Numbered from the stretch's first letter, positions 34,716 to 46,557 are shown. The stretch is DNA of 63,006 nt from Rostrohypoxylon terebratum (GCA_022497145.1 MU385995.1:1-63006); one strand, 5' to 3'. Made by a program: numbers and translations. Notes: generated by a model not told the origin, from the sequence alone.

Positions 34716-36659
34716 ATGAATCTTTGCTCATATTGCATTTCCCTTCGGGGGACTGCCTTCAGCGAGGCAGCAGATAAAATCACATACAATATGACTCGGT
34801 ATCCACATCAACCCAGTTGTGTAGAATTGATCGAGTCCTCCTCAAAGGGCTGTCCTCTCTGTCGACTTATTTTGAACTCATTGTCTAAGCAATGTAGAGA
34901 ATCTGGTCTTGTCGACGACAATAATACACCCGTATTTCCTCATGGGGACATCTCAATAGGGGGTGTGGTGGGGCCATCGGGTGAACGATGGATTTGGGTT
35001 GGTCACTCGCCTAGGGCATCTGGCATCCTCAGGGCGATTGAGATTCCTCGCGATTGGATAGATCCCTGGGGTGGTAGTACAGCAGGTGTCCATGATGCTT
35101 CTATCGCTATGCTGAAGGAGTGGCCTCGGATGTGTTACCGAGATCATCCAGATTGCCCCCGCGTTGATGGAACATTTTTACCATCGAGACTCGTGAGAGT
35201 TGGTGCCGAAGGAGATCAAAAAGTTCGCTTGGTTTCCACGTCAAACTTGAATTTGGACGATCGCCGGTATATTGCCTTGAGTCATTGTTGGGGTCTAAAC
35301 ATGCCCCTCTGTGCTCAGACCTTCAAGGAGACATTGAGAGATCACGAAAAGGGGATAAATCTGATAGAACTAACGAAGACGTTTATAGATACTATCATAA
35401 TAGCTCGAAAGCTTCAGGTTCCATTCGTATGGATTGATTCACTATGCATTCTGCAGAACTCGAAAGAGGATTGGGAAACCGAGGCAGCTCAGATGGCCGA
35501 CGTATATTCAAACGCATACGTTACACTCGCCGCTTCTGCCTCCTCAGATGGAACTCAGGGCTGCCGTATACAAGACGACGGACAAGAGTCATTTTGGCCC
35601 TATATTGACATCCCACTTTCAGGTCATAGAGACCAAAAGAGTTATCGCTTGTTCAGCTGGTCATCTCTCGGGATTGCAACACTGCAGGACGATGTACTGC
35701 AGACCCGGGGCTGGACATTACAAGAACGTGAGCTTTCACCTAGAATTGCACATTTCTTTAAGGATACCATAATATGGGAATGTCGATCCCTTCGGGCGTC
35801 TTTGAACTATCCCTGGAAAGATTCGTTCGGTGTTTCTGGACACAGGCGCGTTTTTGATATTGATAGTTATGGACGCAAGTTTCTGGACGTATCTCAAGAC
35901 AACACGAATATGACAGAAGAACAAAGACTTCTTATGATAGCAGACTGGATCCGCCTTATTAAGCTGTATAGCCGCCGCTGCCTTACCAAGCAGACAGATA
36001 TCCTTCCTGCGATTTCAGGAATAGCCCGAATTTTTGCAAGGTTCGGTGCGGGCGCATATGGTGCTGGCTGCTTCGAGTCGCATGGAATCATTAGCTTCTT
36101 ATGGGTTGTCGATACGCCTCATACAGACAAAGGAGTGACCAGAATATCTAGTAGGCCTGCTCAATATACAGCCCCATCTTGGTCCTGGGCGTCCGTCGTA
36201 GGTGCCGTTAGTTGGAGTTGGTATCCACCACATGACAAGATAGAAAGTCTCGTGACGATCAAAACTATTTCTATGACACTTTCCGGAAATGATGAATTTG
36301 GCCAAGTAGAAGGTGGAATACTACAGATGAGCGGAAAACTGCGCAAATTCCGTACTCAATCCATTGAACATGGCTATGGGTCCACCGGAGACCCAGCCGG
36401 ACTTACTCTCATCGGAAACATAAACGGCAGTGAAAGGAGAGTTGGTTGGATAGCATTCGATGTATTGGATGAAATCTGCGAATTTGTTTACTGTTTGGCT
36501 TGCGCGAAAATAGGCTTTCCATGGCCCCAAGTCTATGGCCTTGCGCTGCTCCCTGTCGAGAACAAGTCATCACAGCGAACCTACAGGAGAGTCGGCCGCA
36601 TAAGAGCGATGGAGAAGCCATGGTCAGATGAGTCGCCTACCGAAATAACAATTACTTGA
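34716..36659 (+). CDS. HET-domain protein (heterokaryon incompatibility type)
   Basis: Single-exon frame of 647 residues from the ATG at 34716; the frame extends 15 bases upstream only to a GTG. The N-terminal Cys pairs (LCSYC, CPLCRLIL) are usual before fungal HET domains. The HET domain begins near residue 180: YIALSHCWG, then FIDTIIIARKLQVPFVWIDSLCILQ and DWETEAAQMADVYSNAYVTLAASAS, followed by GWTLQERELSPR. HET domains trigger cell death after non-self recognition, or act as general innate-immune effectors. Neighbours (GMC oxidase, SET protein) give no partner clue. The frame is intact, so it is likely functional. Confidence 0.9.
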   Translation: MNLCSYCISLRGTAFSEAADKITYNMTRYPHQPSCVELIESSSKGCPLCRLILNSLSKQCRESGLVDDNNTPVFPHGDISIGGVVGPSGERWIWVGHSPRASGILRAIEIPRDWIDPWGGSTAGVHDASIAMLKEWPRMCYRDHPDCPRVDGTFLPSRLVRVGAEGDQKVRLVSTSNLNLDDRRYIALSHCWGLNMPLCAQTFKETLRDHEKGINLIELTKTFIDTIIIARKLQVPFVWIDSLCILQNSKEDWETEAAQMADVYSNAYVTLAASASSDGTQGCRIQDDGQESFWPYIDIPLSGHRDQKSYRLFSWSSLGIATLQDDVLQTRGWTLQERELSPRIAHFFKDTIIWECRSLRASLNYPWKDSFGVSGHRRVFDIDSYGRKFLDVSQDNTNMTEEQRLLMIADWIRLIKLYSRRCLTKQTDILPAISGIARIFARFGAGAYGAGCFESHGIISFLWVVDTPHTDKGVTRISSRPAQYTAPSWSWASVVGAVSWSWYPPHDKIESLVTIKTISMTLSGNDEFGQVEGGILQMSGKLRKFRTQSIEHGYGSTGDPAGLTLIGNINGSERRVGWIAFDVLDEICEFVYCLACAKIGFPWPQVYGLALLPVENKSSQRTYRRVGRIRAMEKPWSDESPTEITIT

Positions 36660-37166
36660 TCAACTCCTACCTAATTATAGATTAAATTGGTTGGATCAGA
36701 TAAACCTCATATAGGACTGTGACTAATTTCAGTTAATCACGACGTATTAGGCATCTGATCTTGAAGTTTGATTGTGACGCCTCCCTAAAATATAGGTAGG
36801 TAGGTTAGGTTAATAGGTATAGACGGAGGCCTACACCAATAAAATAGCGGTATAATAGCAGGCAGTAGGAGAGTTGTTTATTATAATTCTAACGAGGTAT
36901 TTACTCGATTAATCTGCTTGTTGTGGTTATAATCTTATGATACACGTCAATGTCCTGATATTCGTCAAGACCGGGTAAACCGAATACACCCAACAACCAG
37001 GCAATATTTGGATAATAACGCCTCCTTTATCCGATCCGAGATGAACACTTTCTCTATTTCAACGCCATTCACTCAAATTTATGTACGAGATGGTAAAATA
37101 AAACACTCACACGACATTCTAATACATCACTACTTTGATTACCTGGCCGCGTAGTATCAATCTACT
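36660..37166. other. intergenic, CCTA/TAGG-motif bearing
   Basis: AT-rich spacer with a TAGGTAGGTAGG run near 36796. Contains the promoter of the SET gene. No gene recognised. Confidence 0.5.
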
Positions 37167-38457
37167 ATGCGCTCCATCAATTTATGTGGCTTTCTAGCCC
37201 TCGTTGGGACAGCCATAGTATCAGCCACAGAAACGGGAGTGTGTTTAGTCACCCCTTTACAAAGGTCTGATGAAGGAATATGTGCTAGTCTGGATCTGGT
37301 GCGAGATTCACAACCAGACGGACAGTTAGGACATGAACGGGTTCGCCGCTCTATACCGTTGGAGTCACCTTGGGTCGGACCGGATAACTGTGTGAATGGC
37401 ACGTGTATATTTTCCAACCGGAAACTAGGAGATGGCTGTGTCCTTCTCACGACGGAAAGGAACGCACGCATTGCCAGCACCTTCCCAACACCGTCTGGCC
37501 CTTCAGCAGCTCCTCCGCCTTTTCACACAGAAATTATTCCGGGGAAAGGAATCGGCGTCGTTGCTGATAGGAAAATACATAAAGGGGATGTCATCCTCGT
37601 CGAGCCCCCTACATTAATAGTGCAGATTACTTCCCATGTGGAAATGGAACGAACTACCATGGATATGCTATATGACCTAGCTCTAGAGAAGCTCCCTAAA
37701 AAGGGAAAGGAACTATTTATGGGACAGATGGGTAGAGATATTCGCGATAAGATCGAGACAAATTGCTTCCTGCTATACATCGACGGGGCGAACGAATCCG
37801 GTGGCCATTCAGCTTGTTACCCAAAGATATCACAATTTAATCATAACTGCAGACCCAAGTAAGCGCAAATCCTAATATGTATTGACAGAAGAATGCAGCT
37901 AACCCCAAATTTAATCGTACAGCATCCACTACCGCATAGCTAACATGACTCATATGACAGTTGCAGTCCGTGATATCTTGCCAGGCGAGGAGTTAAGCAT
38001 TAGCTACATCAACCTAATGATGTCACGCGAAGAACGTCGTTCTCGTTTGAGAAGATGGGGGTTTGAATGCTCCTGCTCGCACTGCAGTATGAGCGAGAGT
38101 GAAACTGCAGAGTCAGATGCAAGGATAAAAAAGATTCAGGAGTTAGAGGCTGCCCTTGAGAATTTCAACGAGACAATCGTAACCGCCGAGACAGGGGCAG
38201 AGCTGGCCCAACTGTATGAAAAAGAGAGATTGGATGTGTACCTTGGAGAGGTATACACACGAGCAGCTTTGAATTTTGCACTCTTTGGGGAGGAGGAAAA
38301 GGCGCGGACCTACGCGCTCGCCGCAGTGGAGGCCGTGGAGAGAGAGTCTGGCAAAAACGCCGGTGACGCAAAGGCAATGAGGCTCCTAGCTGAAAATCCG
38401 AGGGCACATTGGACCTGGGGAAGACGGAGAAAGGGAAAGTCTGGAAAAGGGAACTGA
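37167..38457 (+). CDS. SET-domain protein with N-terminal signal peptide
   Basis: Exons 37167-37858 and 37923-38457; 408 residues. The N-terminus MRSINLCGFLALVGTAIVSA is a good signal peptide, followed by a Cys-containing region of about 100 residues. The SET domain starts near 125 with GKGIGVVADRKIHKGDVILV. NHNCRPN is split by the intron (37859-37922, CTAACC branch) and followed by GEELSISYINLMMS; both are core AdoMet/lysine-channel motifs. A post-SET Cys cluster (CSCSHC) and an alpha-helical C-terminal tail follow. SET proteins normally methylate lysines in nucleus or cytosol, so a secretory start is unusual. The substrate and true location are unknown. Confidence 0.85.
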
Positions 38458-39720
38458 CATTGTTTGAGTTAATATCCGGGGAACGGGGTATGCCACTTAC
38501 GGCCATTACCTCATTTTGATTTCACTTATCCTCTCGTTACTACTCGACATTTGCTCGAAAGAAAAAGTCAGACTACATTGTAGTAAGAGATACATGCCTA
38601 CCATACCAACTCATAGAAACCTATCCCTTAAAACCTACCTAGATAATTGATGGCGAAACGAGATGCAGTATAGGAACGGTGGCTAGTTTGAGCAATACCC
38701 GAGTACCTACGCTATGCAATGCATGATACAGTCGGGAGATGCACGATTGGGTCAACGGAGATCCTACTCAATTCAAGATTTGTCACTTTGATAGGTAGTA
38801 ATCAGAGATCTCCTACAACAAAAATTGAGCGCGACGACGGCGACCTCTAGCTAGGTACAGGGGGGCAGAATAAGTCCGTGTAAATTGAACACGCCTTCAT
38901 CTCCACGACCATGTCTGGCCAGTCGCTCATCTACACCATGAGATTCATGGAGGTTCGCGTTGGATTTATTAATTTACAAGAGGTCGGAGTTTGAGGTATC
39001 GGGAAAAGGGGCTCATTCAGCATATTACCGGTCATAATTAACCGATTGACAGGAGATTTCCTGCTTCCCCGAATTTGACCACGAAGCGAAGTCATGGGTT
39101 TGGTGGCAGTCAAGAATGAGTTGTAAAGTATAACCTCGTGATTGCGGTTTATTTGCATTCCGTTTGTACAGTGCTTCGTAACATCTATCGCCAAATCAAC
39201 TATCCCACATTAATTGTAGTTTTGGACGAGATGCATTCATATTCCAACTTTCCACGACAACTCCGTTCAGTATCGCATGTGCGAGATTTACATGCATAGC
39301 GACGGCAAGTGTATCTCAAAATTTGCCAACACCTAACTAGGCTTCGTCCCCAACATAAAACGGAGTTATCGTCTAAAAAGTGTTGGGCTCAAGTTTTCGA
39401 TTAATACTTGCTGCGTAGAAATCGTCGCTAGCTCCACTTACCTCGGCTCTATGTCCAGATCGATTATCGCGCTCCGTCGTGTCCGTTCATCTCTGCCAGA
39501 TTTATCGCGTTAATTGGACGGTAGCTAGTATCCTAGCACGTCAACCCCAGCAGTCTGCTATTAGGTATCAGCAATTTTTAAACCCTGGCTTACGTTTGTC
39601 TTTCTCTTTCTTTTTTTTTTCCTATTCTGATATTTAGAGGTTCATACCAATCTGAAATACCTAACAAGCCGATTCATCTTCTGTTATTCTGCACGTATAT
39701 GCGTTGTATTCTTGACAGAC
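38458..39720. other. 1.26-kb intergenic, nothing recognised
   Basis: Spacer between same-direction genes. A minus-strand frame at 38931-39194 has no motif or splice support. A polypyrimidine tract (TTTCTTTTTTTTTTCC) sits at about 39607-39622, shortly before the DUF829 start, as often seen before fungal transcription starts. Confidence 0.5.
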
Positions 39721-40602
39721 ATGGCCGTGAAACTTCCTCCCGTACCGGGATTCACGCCAATTTCCGAGCGGATCTTCATCCGCAAGGAAGATTCCGATTC
39801 GTCCAAGACCCTTGAGAAGTCGACCGTTCAGCAACCAACCACTATCATCGTCTTTGGCTGGGGCGATGGCACTCCGAAAAATGTTGCTAAGTACGCGGAT
39901 GGTTACCATAAGTTGTTCCCAAAGGCTCGGATATTGATGGTGGTTTCGTCGACTTGGCAAGCCATATATCAATCACTTGATCAACGAGTGAAGGATATGC
40001 TGCCGCTCGTTGACGCAGTGTTCCCGACCTCTGAAGATATTTCAGATAAAAGGGTCATTCTGCACGCGATGTCAAATACGGGAGGCATATACGCGGCTGC
40101 GACATTGCACGCGTTTCAGCGCCGACATGGGGAAGATAAAGCGCTTCCGCATCACCTGTGTGTATCAGACTCTACACCAGGAAGTATCGTGTTCTCTACC
40201 GAAGTGGGGCGATGGTCTAGAGCAGTCGCGTTAGGGACAGCAAAATGGTTTCCGTGGCCGTTCGTAGTGACCCAGACACTATGGTGGGTAGTCTTGTACG
40301 CGGTGCACATACTAGAGAAGGCCATGGGGCGAGAGGCTTCCGGAGTCGCCAGCTGTAGGGCTTTCCTCGATCACAGCACGGCGACGCCAAGAGCCCATAG
40401 ATTATACATGTATTCGAAGACTGATGACCTTATCTGGTGGGAGGATGTTGAGGCTCAGGCGGCAGTGGCGAAGAGTAAAGGCTATACGACAATTATGGAG
40501 ATGTTTGACAATTCTCCCCATGTCGGTCATATGAGGATGCACCCAGATCAGTATTGGCGCGCGATAGAGGATAATTGGAAGGCTTCCATAAGATCAGAGT
40601 GA
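39721..40602 (+). CDS. DUF829 / TMEM53 (PaxU-like) alpha/beta-hydrolase fold protein
   Basis: Intronless, 293 residues, ATG at 39721. The pattern TTIIVFGWGDGTPKNVAKYADGY, then FPKARILMVVSS, VILHAMSNTGGIYAA (nucleophile-elbow position) and LYMYSKTDDLIWWEDVEA, ending with DNSPHVGHMRMHPDQYW (candidate catalytic His), is that of the DUF829 family. This family includes TMEM53 and the PaxU protein of the paxilline cluster. The molecular reaction of the family is not established. One hydrophobic segment (PFVVTQTLWWVVLYAVHIL) may anchor it to a membrane. No other indole-diterpene genes are nearby, so a secondary-metabolite role is not supported. Confidence 0.85.
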   Translation: MAVKLPPVPGFTPISERIFIRKEDSDSSKTLEKSTVQQPTTIIVFGWGDGTPKNVAKYADGYHKLFPKARILMVVSSTWQAIYQSLDQRVKDMLPLVDAVFPTSEDISDKRVILHAMSNTGGIYAAATLHAFQRRHGEDKALPHHLCVSDSTPGSIVFSTEVGRWSRAVALGTAKWFPWPFVVTQTLWWVVLYAVHILEKAMGREASGVASCRAFLDHSTATPRAHRLYMYSKTDDLIWWEDVEAQAAVAKSKGYTTIMEMFDNSPHVGHMRMHPDQYWRAIEDNWKASIRSE

Positions 40603-42094
40603 AGCTCATAATGTAAAGTTGGCTATCTAGATTAGATATTTAGGACATGGGTCTGTCTCAAATAGAAGGAAATGAGCGGAAGGGGGCGCAGATTAGAACT
40701 AGTTCCTTTTCTCTCATCCGAGAATCGTCTCGGCTGCATAGTGCAAAAAGGATCTTCTCGACTAATTAGTTAGTTAAAGGAGAAGAAGTATATAACCGAC
40801 ATCATTGCCGGAGAATATTGAGGAGAAAACGACTGGAGCAATCTTATTGGGACCAAGATCCACGATAGACATCGCCATGCTTCTAACTCCAGGAATTATC
40901 AGAAGCCGACGCTTGATTCTGGCCATCGATTCCTTGTTGGTAGACTTGGCTGGCTCGAAATGAAGAAAACTACTCGAATTACTGCCCAGAGACTTCTTCA
41001 TCCACTCGTAATCCTCGTGGTTGTGTTCCACCCACTCCTTCACAGCCGAATTCCAAATCGGTGCTCTCTGGCAACCCAAAGCGGATTTGAAGGTATAAGA
41101 TAACCTCGTTAACACTGGAAGGTAGTAGGAGGATAGCTATTAATTTGTGTGTCTGCTCGAACACCTTCTCGATGACTTGCATCTAATTCTTGTAGGGTCT
41201 CGGATGTATCGACGGATGGTGTGAGTGTCAATAGAGGAGAATGACTTTCGTTGCATAGTTCGATAATTGGCCCTGCCGATCCCCGGTTCGCTGGTGGAAG
41301 AAGTGAGAGATATGCAACTGCCATCCTCTCCCCTGGTGCTATAAATGGATTCCGCAAGCCCTTTTTCTGGATGAGACAAGATAGGGCCTGATATGAACTT
41401 CGGCTTCAATCTAATGATGGCATCTTTAATAGGTCTAACACGGTTCGCAGAGAAGTTTGGGGAGGTGAGAGAACTTACATATCCCTTTTATCATCCCTTA
41501 TGCGCCCCGGGATGACAGTCACACCTCCCTACAAGGCAGAATCTACCCTCTAATATCCCTGAATTTCGCTAGACATCTCAAGACTAAGCAGGCGCAGTGT
41601 AAGAACGTAGAGAATCGGCGGTCTTGAATCGACCATGATAGATGCAATACTCTCACTTCGTGATGGTGACTAGGTACGGGAAAGGGGAAAGGAAAAGGAA
41701 AAGGAAAAGGGGGAAGGGGTACGGTGATCCTAAGCCCAATTGAGGCTAGTTGCCGGGATACCGTAGGCTCCTTAGCGCTGATGTCGCGGCGCGGGTCCTC
41801 GATCACGCAATTTTAGAATTCCCCTAGTCATGTAAACGATCCGTCACCGAAATCTCTGTACTGTCCTAGAGTTTTTTTTCCCTCTAGGAAAGCGACTGTC
41901 TTGTCGAGACTCGTGCTGAAACTCAACAGCGTGATGCTACCTTCCACTCGTATTTATTGCCTTCAGTTCTAGTTCGAAAGCGACCTATTCGTGCACTCTT
42001 TTCCCTGCATATTTCGGTGAGAAAAGCACTGCTACCCGCCATTGCCTTGCTTATTTTTGGCGGTGGGCGCGTCGAGTAAGCCCGATTTTGCGCG
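40603..42094. other. 1.5-kb intergenic with possible decayed ORF
   Basis: The minus strand at 40774-41409 shows protein-like stretches in different frames (for example AVKEWVEHNHEDYEWMKK) with no ATG for the longest and no convincing splice junctions. This may be a decayed or unrecognised gene. A purine microsatellite lies at 41678-41719. The rest is the permease promoter. Confidence 0.4.
41678..41719 (+). repeat. polypurine microsatellite (GGAAAA)n
   Basis: About 42 bp of uninterrupted A/G built from GGAAAA and GGGGAAA units. It is a homopurine-homopyrimidine tract about 375 bp upstream of the permease start. Confidence 0.85.
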
Positions 42095-43882
42095 ATGTAC
42101 GGCCCCAAAAGCTCTGACGCCGACCGGCCAATCGCGCAACCAGATGAAGATGCCGACCAAGATGACTTCCGCTCTATCGATCCCGAATCGGGTGTCAAAC
42201 GCGGATTAAAGACCCGCCATCTAAGCATGATGGCTTTAGCTGGAATCATAGGACCCGGCCTATTAGTCGGAAGTGGTGGTGCTTTGTCCAGCGGTGGCCC
42301 GGCCTCGTTATTAATTGGCTTTGGTGTCATCGGCATAATTGCTTTCAGGTAGCATTAAACCGCCCCTATTAAAGTGACATATCCACATTTACTAATTGAC
42401 CTAACCTATGGACTATAGTATTATGCAGAGTCTAGGAGAGCTCACCACTCTATACCCTTCAGGAGGCGCATTTACTCAGCTTGCATCTCGCATGGTTGAT
42501 CCCGCATTCGGCGTCGCTGTAGGGTGGAACTACTTCATCATATGGTTCGCTGTTCTCGCTAATGAGTACAACGCCACCACAAGTATTCTCGCATTTTGGA
42601 GCGATAAGGTACCTGTTTGGGGATACTTTCTTCTTCTATGGGTTCGTAATAATCCCCATCAGTTGTTCAAGAAACTATACTAACCCCCCTAAGACGGCAT
42701 TCTTATTCTTCCAATTTTGTGGTGTCAGCACATTTGGAGAAGCTGAATTTTGGCTAGCCCTTCTGAAGCTCGTAGGGTTGGTGGCATTCTACATATTTTC
42801 TATTGTGTGAGTGACCAGTCCTTCCTACCGAGTACCCATTTCTCACGATCGACTAGCTAACGCTTTCCAGCTATGTGACGGGTGGGATTCAGGGTACTGG
42901 TGCCATAGGCTTCCGATATTGGCATGACCCAGGTCCCTTCGTCGAGGGGTTTCGAGGAGTCGCGAAAGTCTTCGTTTTCTGCTCCACATTCTACGCAGGG
43001 TGCGAGTCTGTGGCCGTGGCTGCTACGGAGACGAAGAATCCCCGCGTTGCCGTCCCCTTAGCCATTCGTCAGGTTTTTTGGCGTATCATCTTCGTCTACA
43101 TGGGTGCCGCCTTTTTTTTCGGCCTCACTTGCCCAGCAAATGACGATCAACTCATAAATGGCACTAGTCGTGCTTTGTTGAGTCCCATGACGGTCGCTAT
43201 CCAGAATGCGGGATGGCAAGGTGGCGTACACCTCATCAATGCCTTCATCTTGATCACGTGTATCTCTGCTATTAACAGCTCGATCTATATCTCATCTAGA
43301 ACAATATTGTTCATGGCCCAACAAAGAATGGCTCCGTCCTTTCTCGGGTGGACGGATAGGCGAGGAGTTCCGATCCCTGCCATCACTCTAGCGAATGCCT
43401 TTGGCGCCATATCCATGATGAATATTTCGACAGGAGCTTCTAAAGCTTATGGTTATATTGTCAACTTGAGTGGTGTTTCGACTTTTCTAGTTTGGGGATC
43501 AATCTCCCTTACCCATATTCGCTTCCGCCAAGCGTGGGCTGCGCAGGGATACCAGGTAGAGGATCTTCCATATGTCTCTTTTGGATACCCTTGGAATGCG
43601 TATTTCGGTCTATCAGCGAACGTGTTTCTAGCATTGGTCCAAGGCTGGGCTAACTTCTCCCCCTGGGATGCCGGGGGATTTGTTGATGCTTATGTCCTGC
43701 TACCACTATTCTTCATCATATATTTCGGATATAAGCTTGTTTTCAAAACTGTTATATGGGATAAGCGTGAGATAGATCTACAATCTGGGAGGAGGCGTGA
43801 CTTGGAAGAGGCAAAGGAGATAGCGGAGGGCGAAATAGGAGTATTTCAGCCCTGGTGGCGTCGGCTACTAAGGAATTTCTAG
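42095..43882 (+). CDS. amino-acid permease (APC/AAT family)
   Basis: Plasma-membrane amino-acid/proton symporter. Exons 42095-42348, 42419-42641, 42694-42806 and 42871-43882; 533 residues. A soluble acidic N-terminus is followed by the family start LKTRHLSMMALAGIIGPGLLVGSGGAL, then GELTTLYPSGGAFTQLASRMVDPAFGVAVGWNY (written here across two joined motifs), about 12 membrane helices, and the loop YAGCESVAVAATETKNPR. Intron donors are the weaker GTAGCA and GTTCGT and a standard GTGAGT; acceptors and branch sites (CTAACC, ACTAACC, GCTAACG) are good. The substrate range cannot be told from sequence; the yeast relatives are Gap1/Dip5-type permeases. Confidence 0.93.
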
Positions 43883-44501
43883 TCGAAATAAGGCGTTTGC
43901 ACACGCCAATTTTGCGTATTATATGGGTAGCAGAAAGACGTTGGGTGAGTACCTGGTAGTTTTAAAAACGTACTGAGTACTTTCTATCCATATATCAGGC
44001 ACCTCATCTTCTAACTAGATGTCTACGCGTAACGACAACGTCCGTCCAATCCGGAAGTTGATTCTTAATGTTGCTCTAGTCACTGTCATTCTGCCTATAT
44101 CAATATCCTTGTGTTATCATTGAATTCAGTGATTGGAAGAGTGATTACTTCATACCTTGACACTTGTGAATTTCGGTAGCTAGCTACCAACTTGTGCTCA
44201 CTACAACATGTAGAATAATTAAGACATAACCGCCGTCTATTGTTGCTGTAACTACGACCAAGAGTCAGTTATAAAAGAGTAATTATCTTGCTAGGTACCT
44301 ACCTCTGGGAAATAGTATATTTAATGATTACAAGTTGAGAAATTTCTACCTAACCAATCCAGCATTCCCAAGTATCCGCAACCACACTTGGACAACTGAA
44401 ATTCTATTGAAACTACGATCGCATATCATCGCATACTTCAACGACATACAATAAACCCAAGAAACGCTGCATAGCAACACTTAACCAAGTACTACAGCAT
44501 C
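43883..44501. other. intergenic, nothing recognised
   Basis: AT-rich spacer with two CCTA-type motif copies near 44295 and 44350. It holds the promoter of the small Cys-rich gene. Confidence 0.5.
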
Positions 44502-44699
44502 ATGTGCACCCAAAACTATTGCCAAATCAAATGTGCGATATGCTGGACTGTAATCAGAAACGACCCGCTCGACCTAATTCCCTGCAGCAAGGCCGGCACC
44601 CCCGGGTGCAGGAGCACTTCGAAGAAGACCGGCGTCAGATATGAATCTTGCTCAGGATGCAGAAACAGACCCGGTGCTCCGAGCGGGGGTAAGAAATAA
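44502..44699 (+). CDS. small eight-cysteine protein, possible zinc binder
   Basis: 65 residues, ATG at 44502, intronless. Eight cysteines: one at residue 2, then CQIKCAIC, a pair around CSKAGTPGC, and CSGC near the C-terminus. The two C-x2-C pairs and the absence of a signal peptide suggest metal binding in the cytosol or nucleus rather than a secreted disulphide protein. Small fungal proteins beginning MC with similar spacing are common and uncharacterised. The basic tail ends PSGGKK. Reality is supported by the composition and regular Cys spacing only. Confidence 0.5.
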   Translation: MCTQNYCQIKCAICWTVIRNDPLDLIPCSKAGTPGCRSTSKKTGVRYESCSGCRNRPGAPSGGKK

Positions 44700-46557
44700 A
44701 GCACAAGCACTCGAAAACAGTGCGAGCATCCGAACAAAAAGGAATGGGGTATAAGGGCGTGTTCGGCGACCCTGATGTAAACTCATGGGAATCATTCGTT
44801 TCGGAGGTTCAGGGCTTTCGAGATATTGTATATCTCTAGACCCTATAGGTTAGGTACTTTAGGTAGATTGTAATGGACTTTTAGGTAACCAGTGACTTAA
44901 GTCGAAATGTGAATTGTTTTGATTCGTAGTATATTCTCTGAGATGGCAGAGTATAGAAGTATCGGCGTGGATGAACCTGTGCAAGAAAGAGGCCATAGGA
45001 TTAAAAGCGGCGTATGCAAAGCGAGAAGTGTAACCCTAACCCTGACCCTATCTCTTTCGTACCTACTTGATTGTAAAATATAAATAAGTCAGGTTAGCGG
45101 TCAGAGAACTAAGGGTGTTGATCTTGACAGACATAGATAATTGAGTTGAGGGTATTGTAAATGGGCAAAGTCCCAAATATAGTGGTATGCTACTTTCCTT
45201 CGCTCATCTCGCCCTTGGCTTCCAGTCCAAGAGTGTATTTCCGCGCGTTTATGTTAGGATGGGCCTAGAATTGTATGTGCCTAGGTATCTATGTGTATGC
45301 GGGCTCCAGGAGGACCACTACCTTTGAACTGTCCCTTTTAGGAATCCATGAGCGGTCTATTAGAGTGATGACTGTATTTCTGGGGCTGTCAGCCCTACCA
45401 AGTTCAGCTTAACGATTTTAGGGCGAACGGTCTAATTCCACGCTTCAAATAATCTCAACCCACCTGCACATGGTACTAAGAATAGCTGCACAGTGGTTGT
45501 TGGCTATTCTGCTTGGTTTTCATGTTGATGTTGAATAAAAGTTATGGCACTGCTTCACCTCTCTTTAGAAGGAAGCTTGACGTTGACAATTATGTGGTGG
45601 ATAGTTGAGCTGCTGACATCATTGAAACCTGGAAGGGTATGTCCATTATTGAGATTTACAAAAAGTCTAAAAGCATCTCAAACTAAGTTAAGCGGTGGTC
45701 CAAGGTAATGATTGAAGAGATTCTTTTTCTTGATGAAACAACATGGATATATGGATAGGTACTTACCTACCTATGATAGCATTTGGTGTACAAGCGACAA
45801 GAAGGCTGGCAATATGTTACGGAGGTACATATTAGACGTGTCAAAAGAGCCTCAGTTTCGAGATAAGAATCGAAATATACTACGCTGTCGCATAGCCGTA
45901 TATTGATACAATCTGCTCAAATGTATTCGGTTATGCTACCCTGGTCAACCTGTAATATTATCTGACAGATCTTTCTTCCCAATTAGGAAGTGTGAGATTC
46001 CAAAGCCATGTGGGTGAAATTGTTCCACTAAAATTGGGATCTTACGCTATTCCTCGGGTACTGTTGCTGCACTAAATGATCCTTCACGAGGGTCCCGCTG
46101 CCCCCTAAAACTCCGTTTCATCTACTATTGGACGTATCACGATGAGATGAGCCAATCGTCGCTCAGCTTCAGACGATCCTACCTCCTTGCTGGCGTTTGA
46201 GCCGATCTGTCACCAAGAAATTCTACGTTAGAAATGAACCAAATTGCTGATGCGGATCTTCTAACAACGATTTCTCAAAAGAGAAGTATCGATTCCAATT
46301 TTCAATACAGGAGCTTTGATCTAGGCTTCAGCACAGTAGTGAAGGCTGCGATACTGTCCATGGGAAGATGTATATAACAAAGATGTCAGCTCACTTCATG
46401 GAGATATCTTAAGTGATATCAATCAGAATAATAAGAACAAATCCTCTCATTAGCACCACAATTTCACTCTTTCAGCGGCACCATATCTCGAACGTCCCAG
46501 ACAAACTTACCTATCATAAATCCAACACATTCGGCACGTTTCTCACGTTACTTCAAC
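44700..46557. other. 1.86-kb intergenic
   Basis: Contains a CCCTAA-type patch at 45031-45050 and a CCTA/TAGG-motif copy near 45760. No gene found; the short frame at 45712-45906 has no motif. The right end is the promoter of the secreted beta-propeller gene. Confidence 0.5.
45031..45050 (-). repeat. short telomere-like repeat
   Basis: Reads TAACCCTAACCCTGACCCTA on the plus strand: about three CCCTAA units with one mismatch, in intergenic DNA. Confidence 0.8.

Noticed and set aside
39721..40602. Indole-diterpene cluster, suggested by the PaxU-like gene
   Set aside because: No prenyltransferase, GGPP synthase, P450 or terpene cyclase is present in the window.
40774..41409. Possible minus-strand gene with protein-like stretches
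   Set aside because: The longest stretch has no ATG, the pieces are in different frames and no convincing splice sites join them. It is recorded only as a possible decayed ORF.
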